DNA of 64,000 nt from CAYNRG01 sp047973125 (GTDB taxonomy: Bacteria; Bacillota_I; Bacilli_A; Erysipelotrichales; Erysipelotrichaceae): positions 82,221 to 146,220 of the forward strand of contig JBKEBK010000004.1 of the NCBI GenBank assembly GCA_047973125.1, given 5' to 3'. Shown here piece after piece: positions 33,790 to 43,608 of this stretch. Position 1 is the stretch's first letter; every line of letters starts with the position of its first letter. Position numbers and translations under genes: made by a program. Under the pieces are notes generated by a model. It was not told the DNA's origin, searched no databases, and saw only the letters and a program-made list of their open reading frames with translations.

Positions 33790-34569
33790 ATGAAATCATA
33801 TGTTTTAATTAATAAGCCAGACCAAAGATCTAAAAATATAAGTGATAAAATTAAGAAAAAGTTAGATAATTTGAATTTCATATATAATGAAGAAAACCCT
33901 GATCTTTGTATTGTTGTTGGGGGTGATGGTACTTTTTTACATGCTGTAGGAGTATATCAGAATCATCTTGAAACTACAGCCTTTATTGGTATTCATACAG
34001 GAACACTTGGGTTTTTCTCAAGTTATTGTGAAGATGAAATTGATTTGTTTTATGATGATATCGTAAATAAAAAACAACAGATAAAAGAAGTTGATGTTTT
34101 AGAAATAGAACATTTAAATAGTCAACAGAAGATGATTGCTATTAATGAGATGAGAATTGAAAATTCTTATCGCACGCAGATAATGGATATCTATATTAAT
34201 AATAATAAAATGGAAAGATATCATGGTACAGGCATTTGTATTTCTACACAGTTAGGATCAACAGCCTATAATCGATCAATCCAGGGTTCTATTATTTATG
34301 AGGGCTTATCAGTAATGCAGATTACAGAGATAGCTGGCATCCACCATAGTAAATATCGCTCATTAGGATCTTCACTTGTTATTCCTTCAAATGTTGAAAT
34401 AAAAATTACATCGGATGATTTTAATGGGGCTCTTCTTTGTAGTGATGCTAATTGTATTAAGTTGCATGACAAAGATGAAATAAGGTGTCGTTTAAAAAAT
34501 GTAAAATTAAAATTGGCTCAATATCGTGAAAGAAATTATCTAACAAGACTAAAAGGATTGTATGAGTAA
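33790..34569 (+). CDS. nadK: NAD kinase
   Basis: A 259-residue enzyme making NADP from NAD and ATP. It has the GGDGTFLHAV motif (about 42-51), NEMRIEN, and the glycine-rich GTGICISTQLGSTAYNRS region near residue 147. AGGAG lies eight bases upstream of the ATG. Confidence 0.94.
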   Translation: MKSYVLINKPDQRSKNISDKIKKKLDNLNFIYNEENPDLCIVVGGDGTFLHAVGVYQNHLETTAFIGIHTGTLGFFSSYCEDEIDLFYDDIVNKKQQIKEVDVLEIEHLNSQQKMIAINEMRIENSYRTQIMDIYINNNKMERYHGTGICISTQLGSTAYNRSIQGSIIYEGLSVMQITEIAGIHHSKYRSLGSSLVIPSNVEIKITSDDFNGALLCSDANCIKLHDKDEIRCRLKNVKLKLAQYRERNYLTRLKGLYE

Positions 34570-34656
34570 TAGTTTAGGTTATAAAGTATATTTTAATTAT
34601 TATATAATTGAAGAAAATCTTTAAAAATGATATGATTTACAAGCGAGGTGAACTTG

Positions 34657-36207
34657 ATGAAGAAATGGCATGCATTAATGGAAGTATTGCAGATACCACT
34701 AAAAGCCCTTTTTGTTGCGGTTTTATTTTTGGGTATTGGGAATTTAATAATTAATCCAATCTTTAGTCCGTATTGGGTTGTTCAAAATAAGTATATTTTA
34801 ATATTTGCTGAGATCTTAGTTAAACTTGGAAGTTTCTTCATTTTATATTTACCATTTTTCTTTTTAATAAGACTTGTTGCAAGAAGAGTTAATGGGATAG
34901 TAACAATTTCTATGGGTCTTGCTGGTTATTTTACCTTTTTAGTTTGTACGATGTTTTTTGCAAATCCTAGCTTAACTGATGCAGCAACATCAGGAATGTT
35001 TGGTTTAAGTGTAAGTAACTCAAGAGTACCGTTTTTAACAGGAACTCACTACCCACTTCAAACAGGACTAATTGGGGTTATTTTAATTACTTTAACAACA
35101 AGAATAGCTTACACCCAATCAAGGAAGAAACATTCCTATGGAATATTATCTTTTGTTGATAAAGATTTATGGGGAATGATCTTAAATTGTTTTTACGGAG
35201 TGATAGTAGCACTTGTGGTTAGTGTATTTTGGACATTCTTTATTGATGGATTTAAACAAGTAGTATCTTTTATAGCAACAGATATTACTAATCCAATAAA
35301 TTTATTTGTTTATGGTGGGGTTGAAAAAATTCTATCAACATTTGGATTATCAGCACTTATTAGAAATCCTTTCTGGTTTACATCAAGTGGTGGTACCTGG
35401 TCTAGTATTGTTGGAAGTAGTGTAACAGGTGATGTTAGCATTTGGACTAGCATGATTTCTCAAAACTTAGTTCCTGCAGGATTTGGAAGATTTATTACTC
35501 CAACATATGTAATCAATATGTTTGCAATACCAGGGATGATTTGGGCAATGTATAGTATGTATACTGATAAGTTAGAAAAAAGAAAAATAAGATTATTTTT
35601 TGTTCTTGCTACATTAGCATCACTATTCTGTGGAATAACACTACCTCTTGAACTGCTTTTATTTCTTTTATCTCCACTTCTTTATTTATTCCATGTTATA
35701 TTTTCAGCTTCGCTATTTGGAATTTTTCAGGCTTTAAAAATTTCACTGGGCTTTAGCTTTAGTGGTAATTCACTCTTAGCACTACCTGGAACAATCTTAG
35801 AATTTTTAAATTATGTAAGAAATCCTAACTATCAAGAAACTGTTATAATAATAATTATTATAGGGATTGCTTCTCTTGTTGTATACTATGCAATCACTAA
35901 AATATACTTTAGATACCTTGCAATTGACTTATTCCAAGGTGGTAAATTAGAACTTTATACAAATGGAACAATTGAAGCAATGGGTGGCATTGACAATATT
36001 AGAAGAATTCACTCATCTGTAAATCGCATCATCATTCAAGTATTTGATCAAAATAATATCGATTTGTTTAAAACAAGAGAGTTAGGTGCAAGCAGAATTG
36101 TAGAAACAAAGGCAGGTATCTCACTTGATTATGGTCCTGGATCAACAATTATTAAAAGAGAAATTGAAAAAAAATTAAAAGATACAAGAAGAATTGTTAG
36201 TCAATAA
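34657..36207 (+). CDS. PTS IIC permease with a cysteine-less IIB domain
   Basis: A protein of about 516 residues. The first 410 residues hold some ten membrane spans with a glucose-family IIC pattern. The C-terminal 90 residues are IIB-like (GGIDNIRRIHSSVNRIII). The position of the phosphorylated cysteine (NCxTR in normal IIB) reads SSVNR, so this protein cannot carry phosphate itself. The start with GAGG eight bases upstream was chosen over a GTG three codons earlier. It may work with another IIB, act as a sensor, or transport without phosphorylation. Confidence 0.8.
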   Translation: MKKWHALMEVLQIPLKALFVAVLFLGIGNLIINPIFSPYWVVQNKYILIFAEILVKLGSFFILYLPFFFLIRLVARRVNGIVTISMGLAGYFTFLVCTMFFANPSLTDAATSGMFGLSVSNSRVPFLTGTHYPLQTGLIGVILITLTTRIAYTQSRKKHSYGILSFVDKDLWGMILNCFYGVIVALVVSVFWTFFIDGFKQVVSFIATDITNPINLFVYGGVEKILSTFGLSALIRNPFWFTSSGGTWSSIVGSSVTGDVSIWTSMISQNLVPAGFGRFITPTYVINMFAIPGMIWAMYSMYTDKLEKRKIRLFFVLATLASLFCGITLPLELLLFLLSPLLYLFHVIFSASLFGIFQALKISLGFSFSGNSLLALPGTILEFLNYVRNPNYQETVIIIIIIGIASLVVYYAITKIYFRYLAIDLFQGGKLELYTNGTIEAMGGIDNIRRIHSSVNRIIIQVFDQNNIDLFKTRELGASRIVETKAGISLDYGPGSTIIKREIEKKLKDTRRIVSQ

Positions 36208-36249
36208 GCAGTTTATAAATAAATTTTATTATCTTAATGAGGATAAATT

Positions 36250-37446
36250 ATGAGTAAAAAAGAAAAATTAATTTGTATAATATCAGGTTTATGGATTTTA
36301 GCTAGTACTATGTCATCGTCATTTGTAAGTGTATATCTGTATTCATATACAGGCTCACTTGTAGTAATGACGATTTTTACCATGATTAGGATATTTATGT
36401 TTACGATATTCTTTATAATAGGTGCTAAATTAGCTCAAAAATTTGGTTATTCGATAACGATGTTTACAGGAATAATTTTATCATCGCTATATTTATTACT
36501 TGTTCTTTATGGTAATTCACTTTTTGAAAACTATAATTGGAGTGTTTATCTTGTGGGAGCATTTATTGGTATAGGAGAAGGGTTTTATTGGATTAGTAGC
36601 ACAAGTCTAAGACAGTTAGTATCAATTCCTGAAACAAGAATGCGATTTATTAATATGATAGGCTTATTTGATAATAGTGCAAAACTATTTGCTCCAATGA
36701 TTGCTTCTTTTTTAATTGCAATATCAATTAATGATATCGAAGGATATAAGGAAATATTTAAGGTAATATTGGCTACTTATGTAGTAATTGCAGTACTAGC
36801 AACGCAAATAAAAGAGAATGCAGAAGCTAAAAAATTTGTGATACTTAAACATTTATATTCTAATCTTAAAAATGATCCGCAATGGAGATACTGTGCAACA
36901 ACAACAATACTATTTGGAATTAGAGATTCGCTTCTTTTAACACTGACTGGTTTATTAATATTTGAAGCACTAGGAACTAATGGAACACTTTATAGTAACT
37001 TACTTATTTTCTTCTCTTTTATTACAGTTGTTGCACACATGTTTTTAGCTAAAAGAGTACAACGACCATTTAATATGAAAATATTTTTCGTTTCTTCAAT
37101 TGCTTTAACACTAAGTACTATAGTATTAGCTTACTTTCCTAATATGTTTGGGGCAGTATTTTTTGGAGTAGTAAATGGAGCATCACTTCCATTAGTATCA
37201 AATACCTATCAAAAGGATTATATGGAAATTATTAGTCAATATAGAACAAGTGAAAATATGATTGGAAGAATTATCAGTAGAGATATTTTCTTTACAGTTG
37301 GTAGAATGATCGGTATGTCAGCTATTGTATTAGCATTCTATATCTTTCCAAATGATACATATATTCTATATAGTGTAAGTTTGGTATCACTATCTTCAAT
37401 AGTTGTGGCATTTGTGATTTATAATTATCGAAAAAAAACATCTTAA
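36250..37446 (+). CDS. Major facilitator superfamily transporter
   Basis: A 398-residue membrane protein with about 12 hydrophobic spans and the GxxxQKFG-type loop (GAKLAQKFGYSI) between spans 2 and 3. The substrate cannot be told. It lies 42 bases after the IIC gene on the same strand, and the two may be co-transcribed; a sugar or lipid-linked substrate is only a guess. TATAAT-like words before dnaX suggest a separate unit downstream. Confidence 0.82.
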   Translation: MSKKEKLICIISGLWILASTMSSSFVSVYLYSYTGSLVVMTIFTMIRIFMFTIFFIIGAKLAQKFGYSITMFTGIILSSLYLLLVLYGNSLFENYNWSVYLVGAFIGIGEGFYWISSTSLRQLVSIPETRMRFINMIGLFDNSAKLFAPMIASFLIAISINDIEGYKEIFKVILATYVVIAVLATQIKENAEAKKFVILKHLYSNLKNDPQWRYCATTTILFGIRDSLLLTLTGLLIFEALGTNGTLYSNLLIFFSFITVVAHMFLAKRVQRPFNMKIFFVSSIALTLSTIVLAYFPNMFGAVFFGVVNGASLPLVSNTYQKDYMEIISQYRTSENMIGRIISRDIFFTVGRMIGMSAIVLAFYIFPNDTYILYSVSLVSLSSIVVAFVIYNYRKKTS

Positions 37447-37505
37447 GCTTTATACCATTATAAACATTGTTTTGTTATAATAATAAAGAAAAGAGGTGAA
37501 ACTAT

Positions 37506-39380
37506 ATGGCATATCAGGCTTTATATCGAAAATATCGACCAGCTAACTTTGAAGATGTAGTTGGACAAAAATATATAATTCAGACAATAAAAAATGCTAT
37601 TGATAAAAATAAGATAGCTCATGCATATTTATTTTGTGGACCAAGGGGTACTGGAAAAACTACAGTTGCAAGACTTCTGGCAAAGTCTTTAAATTGTACT
37701 GGTAAAGAAAAACCTTGTAACACTTGTGAAAATTGCATGTCATGTGATGATAATAATCACCAAGATATTATTGAAATAGATGCTGCTAGTAGTAGTGGAG
37801 TTAGTCAAATAAGAAGTCTTATCGATAATGTTAAATATTCACCAATTCAGGGAAGACTAAAGGTATATATCATTGATGAAGTTCATATGTTGTCAGCTGG
37901 AGCATTTAATGCACTACTTAAAACCTTAGAAGAGCCTCCAAAACATGTATGCTTTATTTTAGCAACTACCGAACCTCATAAAGTTTTAGCTACAATTATT
38001 TCTAGATGTCAAAGATATGATTTTTCTAGAGTAAAAGATGATGACATTATTAAAAGAATAAAGTATATCACCAAAAAAGAACAGATAGAAATTAGTGAAG
38101 AAGCTATGAAGTTAATTGCTGTTTTAGCAGATGGTGGAATGAGAGATGCCCTTAGTATTCTAGATCAATGTATTGCTTATGGAAATAATGAAGTAAAAGT
38201 AGAAGTGGTTAATGAAATTTATGGAATAACAACAACAAAACAAAAGTTAGAAATCTTAAATGCCATTATTAAAAAAGATGTAAATAAAATTCTGGAAATG
38301 ATTAATAAATTTCACTTAAAAGGAGTAGACATTAATCGATTAACACTAGATCTAATTGATATTATCAAAGAAACGGTAATTTATGCTTATACTAAAGATC
38401 TTAAGTTACTCTCAATAATTTCAGCAGATGATGCGAATAATATATTAGAAGGTTATGATGTAAAAAGTTTACTAGAAATGATTGATATTTTACTTGAGAC
38501 AACTTTATCATATAAGAATGCAAGTAACATTTCTTCATATTTTGAAGTAGCCTGTTTAAAATTGATGGGTGTAAATGCATCAAAAGAAGAAACAGGGCAA
38601 GTTTTATCTGAGCAAGGCAAAGAAGTGTCCCATGATGTAATTGATAAAGCTGATGATCAAATAAATGAAGAAGTTGAAAATATAGCTGATAATGAAATTA
38701 CAGAAGATATAGAAGTTGCAGAAGTTTTAATAGAGACTGAAGTTGATCAAAATGATATAGAAGCTGAAGAAGTTCTAGAAGAAAATGAAACTGATCAAAA
38801 TGAAATTGAGGTTGAAGATACTTTAGAAGAAAATGATCAAGAGGAATCAATAGAGGAGTCTTTAGATGAAATAAATAGTAATGATCAAATAGAAGAAAAT
38901 GATGTAATTCAAATCGAGGAGATAAGTAGTGAATTTGTCCTTTCCTTACTTGTTCAAGCAAGGAAGCAAAGTAAAGAAGAAGATAAAGAAAAGTGGATAA
39001 AGCTTGAAGAGTACTTGTATGATTTTGAGTATTCTATGTGGGCAAAATTATTACTTGGTACAAAAGTAGTTGCTAGTGGTGACACATTTATATTAGTTTG
39101 TGCAAAATATAAGGTAGATACATCAAGGATTAATACAGAGGCAAATAACGTTGAAATATTTAAATTTATGAGTGATAAAATTGATATTTGTAAAAGGGTA
39201 TTTGCTGTAAATGAAGATAGTTTTAATTCAATTGTTAATGAATTTAAGGAAAGAAGTAAAAATGATACTTTACCAGAGGCAATTGAAATTGAATTATATG
39301 ATAAAATGGATTTACAATATTCAAAAGAAGAAAAAGATCTTATGGATATTTTTGGAAATGATTTAATAATAGAAGAATAA
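37506..39380 (+). CDS. dnaX: DNA polymerase III gamma/tau subunit
   Basis: A 624-residue clamp-loader ATPase. Residues 1-350 are the AAA+ part: Walker A GPRGTGKTTVARL (about 45), a four-cysteine zinc module (CTGKEKPCNTCENC region), Walker B VYIIDEVHML. Between about 365 and 475 comes a highly acidic, repetitive linker (EVLEENETDQNEIEVEDTLE and relatives), then a C-terminal domain that would bind polymerase. The linker is unusual in length and repetition. AGAGGTG precedes the ATG. Confidence 0.94.
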   Translation: MAYQALYRKYRPANFEDVVGQKYIIQTIKNAIDKNKIAHAYLFCGPRGTGKTTVARLLAKSLNCTGKEKPCNTCENCMSCDDNNHQDIIEIDAASSSGVSQIRSLIDNVKYSPIQGRLKVYIIDEVHMLSAGAFNALLKTLEEPPKHVCFILATTEPHKVLATIISRCQRYDFSRVKDDDIIKRIKYITKKEQIEISEEAMKLIAVLADGGMRDALSILDQCIAYGNNEVKVEVVNEIYGITTTKQKLEILNAIIKKDVNKILEMINKFHLKGVDINRLTLDLIDIIKETVIYAYTKDLKLLSIISADDANNILEGYDVKSLLEMIDILLETTLSYKNASNISSYFEVACLKLMGVNASKEETGQVLSEQGKEVSHDVIDKADDQINEEVENIADNEITEDIEVAEVLIETEVDQNDIEAEEVLEENETDQNEIEVEDTLEENDQEESIEESLDEINSNDQIEENDVIQIEEISSEFVLSLLVQARKQSKEEDKEKWIKLEEYLYDFEYSMWAKLLLGTKVVASGDTFILVCAKYKVDTSRINTEANNVEIFKFMSDKIDICKRVFAVNEDSFNSIVNEFKERSKNDTLPEAIEIELYDKMDLQYSKEEKDLMDIFGNDLIIEE

Positions 39381-39393
39381 AGAGGAGAAAAAA

Positions 39394-39699
39394 ATGGATA
39401 TTTCTAAATTAATGAAACAGGCTCAACAAATGCAGGGTAATATGAAAAAAGCTGAGGAAGAGCTAAGTAAAAAAGAATATGAAGCAAAATCAAGTGGAGA
39501 TTTGATTAGAGTTGTAGTTAGTGGAGATTTAATTATTAAGTCTATTGAAATCAATGATGAACTAGTAGATGTTGAGAATAAAGATTATCTTAGTGATATG
39601 TTAATAATTACTGTAAATGATGCATTAAAGTTAGCAAAAGATGATAAAGAAAAAGTAATGGGATCACTTACTGGTGGTTTAAAACTTCCAGGGATGTAA
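39394..39699 (+). CDS. Nucleoid-associated protein YbaB/EbfC
   Basis: A 101-residue protein beginning MDISKLMKQAQQMQGNMKKAE, the characteristic YbaB/EbfC start, with the central VVVSGDLIIKSIEINDEL strands. It binds DNA as a dimer. Its place between dnaX and recR is conserved in most bacteria. AGAGGAG precedes the ATG. Confidence 0.93.
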   Translation: MDISKLMKQAQQMQGNMKKAEEELSKKEYEAKSSGDLIRVVVSGDLIIKSIEINDELVDVENKDYLSDMLIITVNDALKLAKDDKEKVMGSLTGGLKLPGM

Positions 39700-39706
39700 A
39701 AAGAAT

Positions 39707-40297
39707 ATGTATCCTAAAGCGATAGAAGAATTAATCGAGTCCTTCAAAATTCTTCCAGGAGTTGGAGCTAAGACTGCTGAGCGGTTTGCACTTTATGTAA
39801 TTGATTGTAGTGAAGAGGAGTTAAAGAGGTTTTCTTTAGCACTTGAAAATTTACATACAAACCTAAAGGTTTGTAGTAATTGTGGAAATTATTGTGAAGA
39901 TGAAATTTGTAAAATATGTAGTGATAGTACAAGAGATAAGAGAGTTATCTGTGTAGTAGAGAGTGCTAAAGATATTATAGCCATGGAGAAAACTCAAGAG
40001 TACAATGGTCACTACCATGTATTACATGGTACAATATCCTCAATTAAGGGAATATTTCCCGAAGATATCAATATAGATTCTTTATTATCTAGAATTCAAA
40101 ATGATACAAAGGAAGTAATAATTGCAACAAATCCAACCTTAGATGGTGAGACTACGGCAATGTATTTAGAAAAAGTAATTGGTGATAAAATCTTAGTAAC
40201 AAGAATTGCTCATGGGCTTCCGATGGGTGCTCATCTTGATTATGCTGATGAGTTAACGTTAATTAAGGCTATGGAAAATCGTAAAAAAATGAAGTAG
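39707..40297 (+). CDS. recR: Recombination protein RecR
   Basis: A 196-residue protein that works with RecF and RecO. It has the helix-hairpin-helix LPGVGAKTAERFALY, a zinc finger CSNCGNYCEDEICKIC and a Toprim region beginning VICVVESAKDIIAMEKT. It starts seven bases after the ybaB stop. Confidence 0.95.
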   Translation: MYPKAIEELIESFKILPGVGAKTAERFALYVIDCSEEELKRFSLALENLHTNLKVCSNCGNYCEDEICKICSDSTRDKRVICVVESAKDIIAMEKTQEYNGHYHVLHGTISSIKGIFPEDINIDSLLSRIQNDTKEVIIATNPTLDGETTAMYLEKVIGDKILVTRIAHGLPMGAHLDYADELTLIKAMENRKKMK

Positions 40298-40311
40298 TTA
40301 GGGGTTATATA

Positions 40312-41157
40312 ATGAAGAAAGCTTTATGTAAACTTGAAATATTTTATGCTGAGAATGCTAGTGAAACTGAAAAAGGCGTTGCTAGATTTTTTATAGATCA
40401 TCCTAAAAGAGCTATTGAAATGAATACAAAAGAGTTAGCTAAAGAGACCTTTGCATCAACAGCAACCATTATAAGAGTTGCTCAGAAAATTGGTTTTGAT
40501 GGTTTAAAAGATTTAAAAGTTGCTCTAACAAATGATTTAATATTTTCTAGTAATATGGTTAATGATACCTTAGATTATAGTGATAACTGTGATATTAGCA
40601 AAATAGCATTAGATACTTTTAATAAGAATATTGAAGCAATTAGAAAGACTTATGATCTATTAAATAAGGATGATTTAAATACGATAGTTGATTATATTAT
40701 AAAAAGTAATCATCTATATCTTTTTGGTTATGGGGCAAGTTTTGTGGTTGCAAAAGATGCTCAACAAAAATTTGAAAGAGTTGGAAAGAAAAGCATTTTA
40801 TATGAAGATGGACATATGCAGCTGATAGCTGCAAATAACATTGAAAAAAATGAAGTTGCAATTATCTTTTCATATTCTGGTTTAACTAAAGAAATATTAC
40901 AGATTGCAAAAATCATTAAAGAGCGATCTGGGATTGTGGTGGCAATTACAAAATATGGTAGTAGTAAACTTATATCACTTAGTGACTATAATTTATATGT
41001 AGTAAATGTTGAAGGATTACTAAGGGTAGGAGCAAGCTCAAGTAGAATTACCCAATTAACTATAGTTGATACTATTTTTCAGTTATATTTAAATAAAACA
41101 AAAGATGTATCAATGGAGAAAGTCCTAAAAACAAATGATATGCTTAGTAAAGAATAA
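40312..41157 (+). CDS. RpiR-family regulator, probably MurR-type
   Basis: A 281-residue regulator with an N-terminal helix-turn-helix (MNTKELAKETFASTATIIRVAQKIG, shown in part) and a C-terminal SIS sugar-phosphate-binding domain (LFGYGASFVVAKDAQQKF). It stands directly before murQ and a MurNAc-type PTS, so it is probably the MurNAc 6-phosphate-responsive repressor. It is followed by its own terminator and three repeated operator-like sites. Confidence 0.85.
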   Translation: MKKALCKLEIFYAENASETEKGVARFFIDHPKRAIEMNTKELAKETFASTATIIRVAQKIGFDGLKDLKVALTNDLIFSSNMVNDTLDYSDNCDISKIALDTFNKNIEAIRKTYDLLNKDDLNTIVDYIIKSNHLYLFGYGASFVVAKDAQQKFERVGKKSILYEDGHMQLIAANNIEKNEVAIIFSYSGLTKEILQIAKIIKERSGIVVAITKYGSSKLISLSDYNLYVVNVEGLLRVGASSSRITQLTIVDTIFQLYLNKTKDVSMEKVLKTNDMLSKE

Positions 41158-41177
41158 GATGTTAGACATCTTTTTTT
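41156..41177 (+). terminator. Terminator between the RpiR-type gene and murQ
   Basis: AAGATGT, TAG, ACATCTT followed by a T-run, overlapping the stop codon. Confidence 0.8.
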
Positions 41178-41178
41178 A

Positions 41179-41225
41179 TTACATAATAGGTAATAATATT
41201 ACATAGTAAAACGCTTACATTGTAA
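41179..41225. promoter_or_regulatory. Three TTACATA-type operator candidates before murQ
   Basis: TTACATAATAGGTAA (41179), TTACATAGTAA (41199) and TTACATTGTAA (41215) are related words, each partly palindromic (TTAC...GTAA). They lie in the 90-base gap where the murQ-murP promoter must be. I infer binding by the RpiR-type regulator. Confidence 0.5.
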
Positions 41226-41267
41226 TAAAACTATTAATGGTGTATGGTTAATAAAAGGAGGTTTAAC

Positions 41268-42167
41268 ATGCTGGATTTAAAAAGTATGACAACAGAGAAG
41301 TGTAATGAAAATTCTGTTGGATTTAGCTTTATGTCAATTAAAGATGCTATAGAGCTAATGCACAAAGAAGATTATGAAGCTGTAAGGTGTATTGAAGAAG
41401 AAATTGACATGATTGAAAAAGTAATTTCTGTTACTAGTGATACCTTAGAAAATGGTGGAAGAATAATCTATATTGGTGCAGGGACAAGTGGAAGATTAGG
41501 ATTACTAGATGCAGTAGAGTGTCCTCCAACATTTGGTGTTGATTACAATACTGTTGTTGGAATTATTGCTGGAGGAAAAAATGCTTTTGTTAAAGCATTT
41601 GAAGGAGCTGAAGATAGTAAGAAATATGCTGTTGATGATTTGAAGGAGCATAACTTAACTTCAAAGGATGTTGTTATTGGAGTAGCTGCAAGTGGTAGAA
41701 CACCATATGTTATTGGTGGATTAGAGTATGCAAACAGCATTGGTGCCAAAACAGCTGCTGTAGTTTGTAATAAGAACAGCGAAATATCAAAGATGTGTCC
41801 ACTAACAATTGAAGTTGATGCTAAAGCAGAAGTACTAACAGGTTCTACTCGTTTAAAAGCGGGAACAGCAACCAAGCTAATCTTAAATATGATCAGTACA
41901 ATAAGTATGATTAGGGTTGGAAAGATTTATAAGAACTATATGGTTGATGTAAAAATGAGTAATGAGAAGTTAGTAAAAAGGGGAATTAATATTGTTAGTG
42001 AAGTTGTTGGTTGCTCAAGTGATATAGCACAAGAAACACTGAGTAAAACTAACAACAATGTTAAAGAAGCAATTGTAATGTTATTAATGGATTGTGACTT
42101 TGAAAAAGCAAAAGAATATCTAATTAAGACTAAAGGTCATATTAAACAAGGAGGGGACAATGACTAA
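41268..42167 (+). CDS. murQ: N-acetylmuramic acid 6-phosphate etherase
   Basis: A 299-residue SIS-domain enzyme that splits the lactyl ether of MurNAc 6-phosphate, giving GlcNAc 6-phosphate. It has IYIGAGTSGRLGLLDAVECP and GVAASGRTPYV, and ends with a small UBA-like helical part. A start eight codons upstream is in frame, but AAAGGAGG fits the ATG at 41268. It overlaps the PTS gene by eight bases. Role: recycling cell-wall sugar. Confidence 0.95.
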   Translation: MLDLKSMTTEKCNENSVGFSFMSIKDAIELMHKEDYEAVRCIEEEIDMIEKVISVTSDTLENGGRIIYIGAGTSGRLGLLDAVECPPTFGVDYNTVVGIIAGGKNAFVKAFEGAEDSKKYAVDDLKEHNLTSKDVVIGVAASGRTPYVIGGLEYANSIGAKTAAVVCNKNSEISKMCPLTIEVDAKAEVLTGSTRLKAGTATKLILNMISTISMIRVGKIYKNYMVDVKMSNEKLVKRGINIVSEVVGCSSDIAQETLSKTNNNVKEAIVMLLMDCDFEKAKEYLIKTKGHIKQGGDND

Positions 42168-43575
42168 TTTAGAGTTAGCTAAAAAGATTTTAGAATTAAG
42201 TGGTGGTAAAGAAAATATCGCAAATGTATCAAATTGTATGACAAGATTAAGACTAATTTTTAAAGATGAAACTATTGTAAGTAAAGAAGCATTTGAGAAA
42301 ATTGAAGGAGTTCTTGGAGTTGTTCAAGAACAAGAATCATTTCAAATAGTACTTGGTCCTGGAAAAGTTAAGAAGGTTGCTGATTGCTTTAATGAAGAAA
42401 TTGGTGCAATAGAAAAAGATTCATCTTGGCAAGATAACAAACAGGCTATCAAAGATAAACAAAAAACTGGTAAAGTAAAAGCAGCAATTAAAATGATTTC
42501 TGAAATTTTTATTCCACTTTTACCAGCAATTATAGCTGCTGGACTATTTAATGGGTTTGCTAGTTTAATAGGGCAATTAATTGCTCAAGGAACAATAGCT
42601 GGAAATTTCTGGGAGTTAACTAGATTACTATTCTCACTAATTGGATCTGGATTTCTTGGATACTTTGCTATTTATACAGGTATTAGATCTGCCGAAGTAT
42701 TTGGAGCAACACCTGCCCTTGGAGGGATGGTTGGTGCCATCAGTATTGGAGCAAACATTGTAGAAATTTCTAAAATGATTGGTCTATTTAATGAAGCAGT
42801 ACCATTAGAATCAATTCTAACAACAGGAAAAGGTGGAATTATCGGAGTAATCTTTGCAGTATACATTCTTGCTAAGATTGAAAAAGCTATTCGTAAGGTT
42901 GTACCTGATGTACTATATTTAATTGTGACACCATTTGTAAGTATGTTAATAATTGCTTTATTATTAATATTTGTAATAATGCCAGTTGCGGGATTCTTAA
43001 GTGATGGTATCGTTGTAGTTTTATCTGCAATCATTCAGTCTTCAAATCCTGTTATAAGAGTATTGAGTGGATTTATTCTATCTGCAGTATTTCTTCCAAT
43101 GGTACTACTTGGTCTTCACCATGGTCTAATTCCAATCTATGCAATTCAATTAGAAGCTTTTGGTGGAGTATCACTATTTCCAGTACTTGCAATGGCTGGT
43201 GCTGGACAGGTAGGAGCAGCAATTGCTATATACTTAGTTGCTAAAAAGGTTAATAATCAAAAATTAAAAGGAATAATTACAGGAGCACTACCTGCTGGAT
43301 TTCTAGGAGTAGGAGAACCATTAATTTATGGAGTAACACTTCCTTTAGGTAAACCATTTATTACGGCAGGACTTGGAGCAGGATTTGGTGGAGCATGGGT
43401 AATGCTATCTGAAGTTATGGCTGCATCTTGGGGACCAAGTGGTCTTGTTGCAATACCATTAATGATTTCAACATCTGGAATGCTTAATTTCTTCATTGGT
43501 CTGGTAATTTCATATGTAATGGGCTTCATTATAACTAAACTTGTAATAAAAGATAAAGAAATTATCGAAGCATAA
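42160..43575 (+). CDS. murP: PTS MurNAc-type IIBC
   Basis: A 471-residue permease with an N-terminal IIB domain whose active cysteine is Cys26 (NVSNCMTRLR), then a glucose-family IIC domain with about ten spans and the GVGEPLIYGVTLPLGKPF motif. No IIA domain is present, as in known MurP proteins that borrow IIA-Glc. Gene order after murQ supports uptake of N-acetylmuramic acid. AGGAGGGG precedes the ATG. Confidence 0.88.
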   Translation: MTNLELAKKILELSGGKENIANVSNCMTRLRLIFKDETIVSKEAFEKIEGVLGVVQEQESFQIVLGPGKVKKVADCFNEEIGAIEKDSSWQDNKQAIKDKQKTGKVKAAIKMISEIFIPLLPAIIAAGLFNGFASLIGQLIAQGTIAGNFWELTRLLFSLIGSGFLGYFAIYTGIRSAEVFGATPALGGMVGAISIGANIVEISKMIGLFNEAVPLESILTTGKGGIIGVIFAVYILAKIEKAIRKVVPDVLYLIVTPFVSMLIIALLLIFVIMPVAGFLSDGIVVVLSAIIQSSNPVIRVLSGFILSAVFLPMVLLGLHHGLIPIYAIQLEAFGGVSLFPVLAMAGAGQVGAAIAIYLVAKKVNNQKLKGIITGALPAGFLGVGEPLIYGVTLPLGKPFITAGLGAGFGGAWVMLSEVMAASWGPSGLVAIPLMISTSGMLNFFIGLVISYVMGFIITKLVIKDKEIIEA

Positions 43576-43579
43576 AAAA

Positions 43580-43608
43580 AAGGCACTTCACATCGAAGTG
43601 CTTTTTTT
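43580..43608. terminator. Bidirectional terminator between murP and cutC
   Basis: GCACTTC and GAAGTGC form the stem around ACATC, with an A-run to the left and a T-run to the right. Confidence 0.85.

Noticed and set aside
38698..38961. Minus-strand open frame opposite the acidic part of dnaX
   Set aside because: Shadow of a low-complexity coding region; low-complexity L/H/Y translation and no ribosome site.
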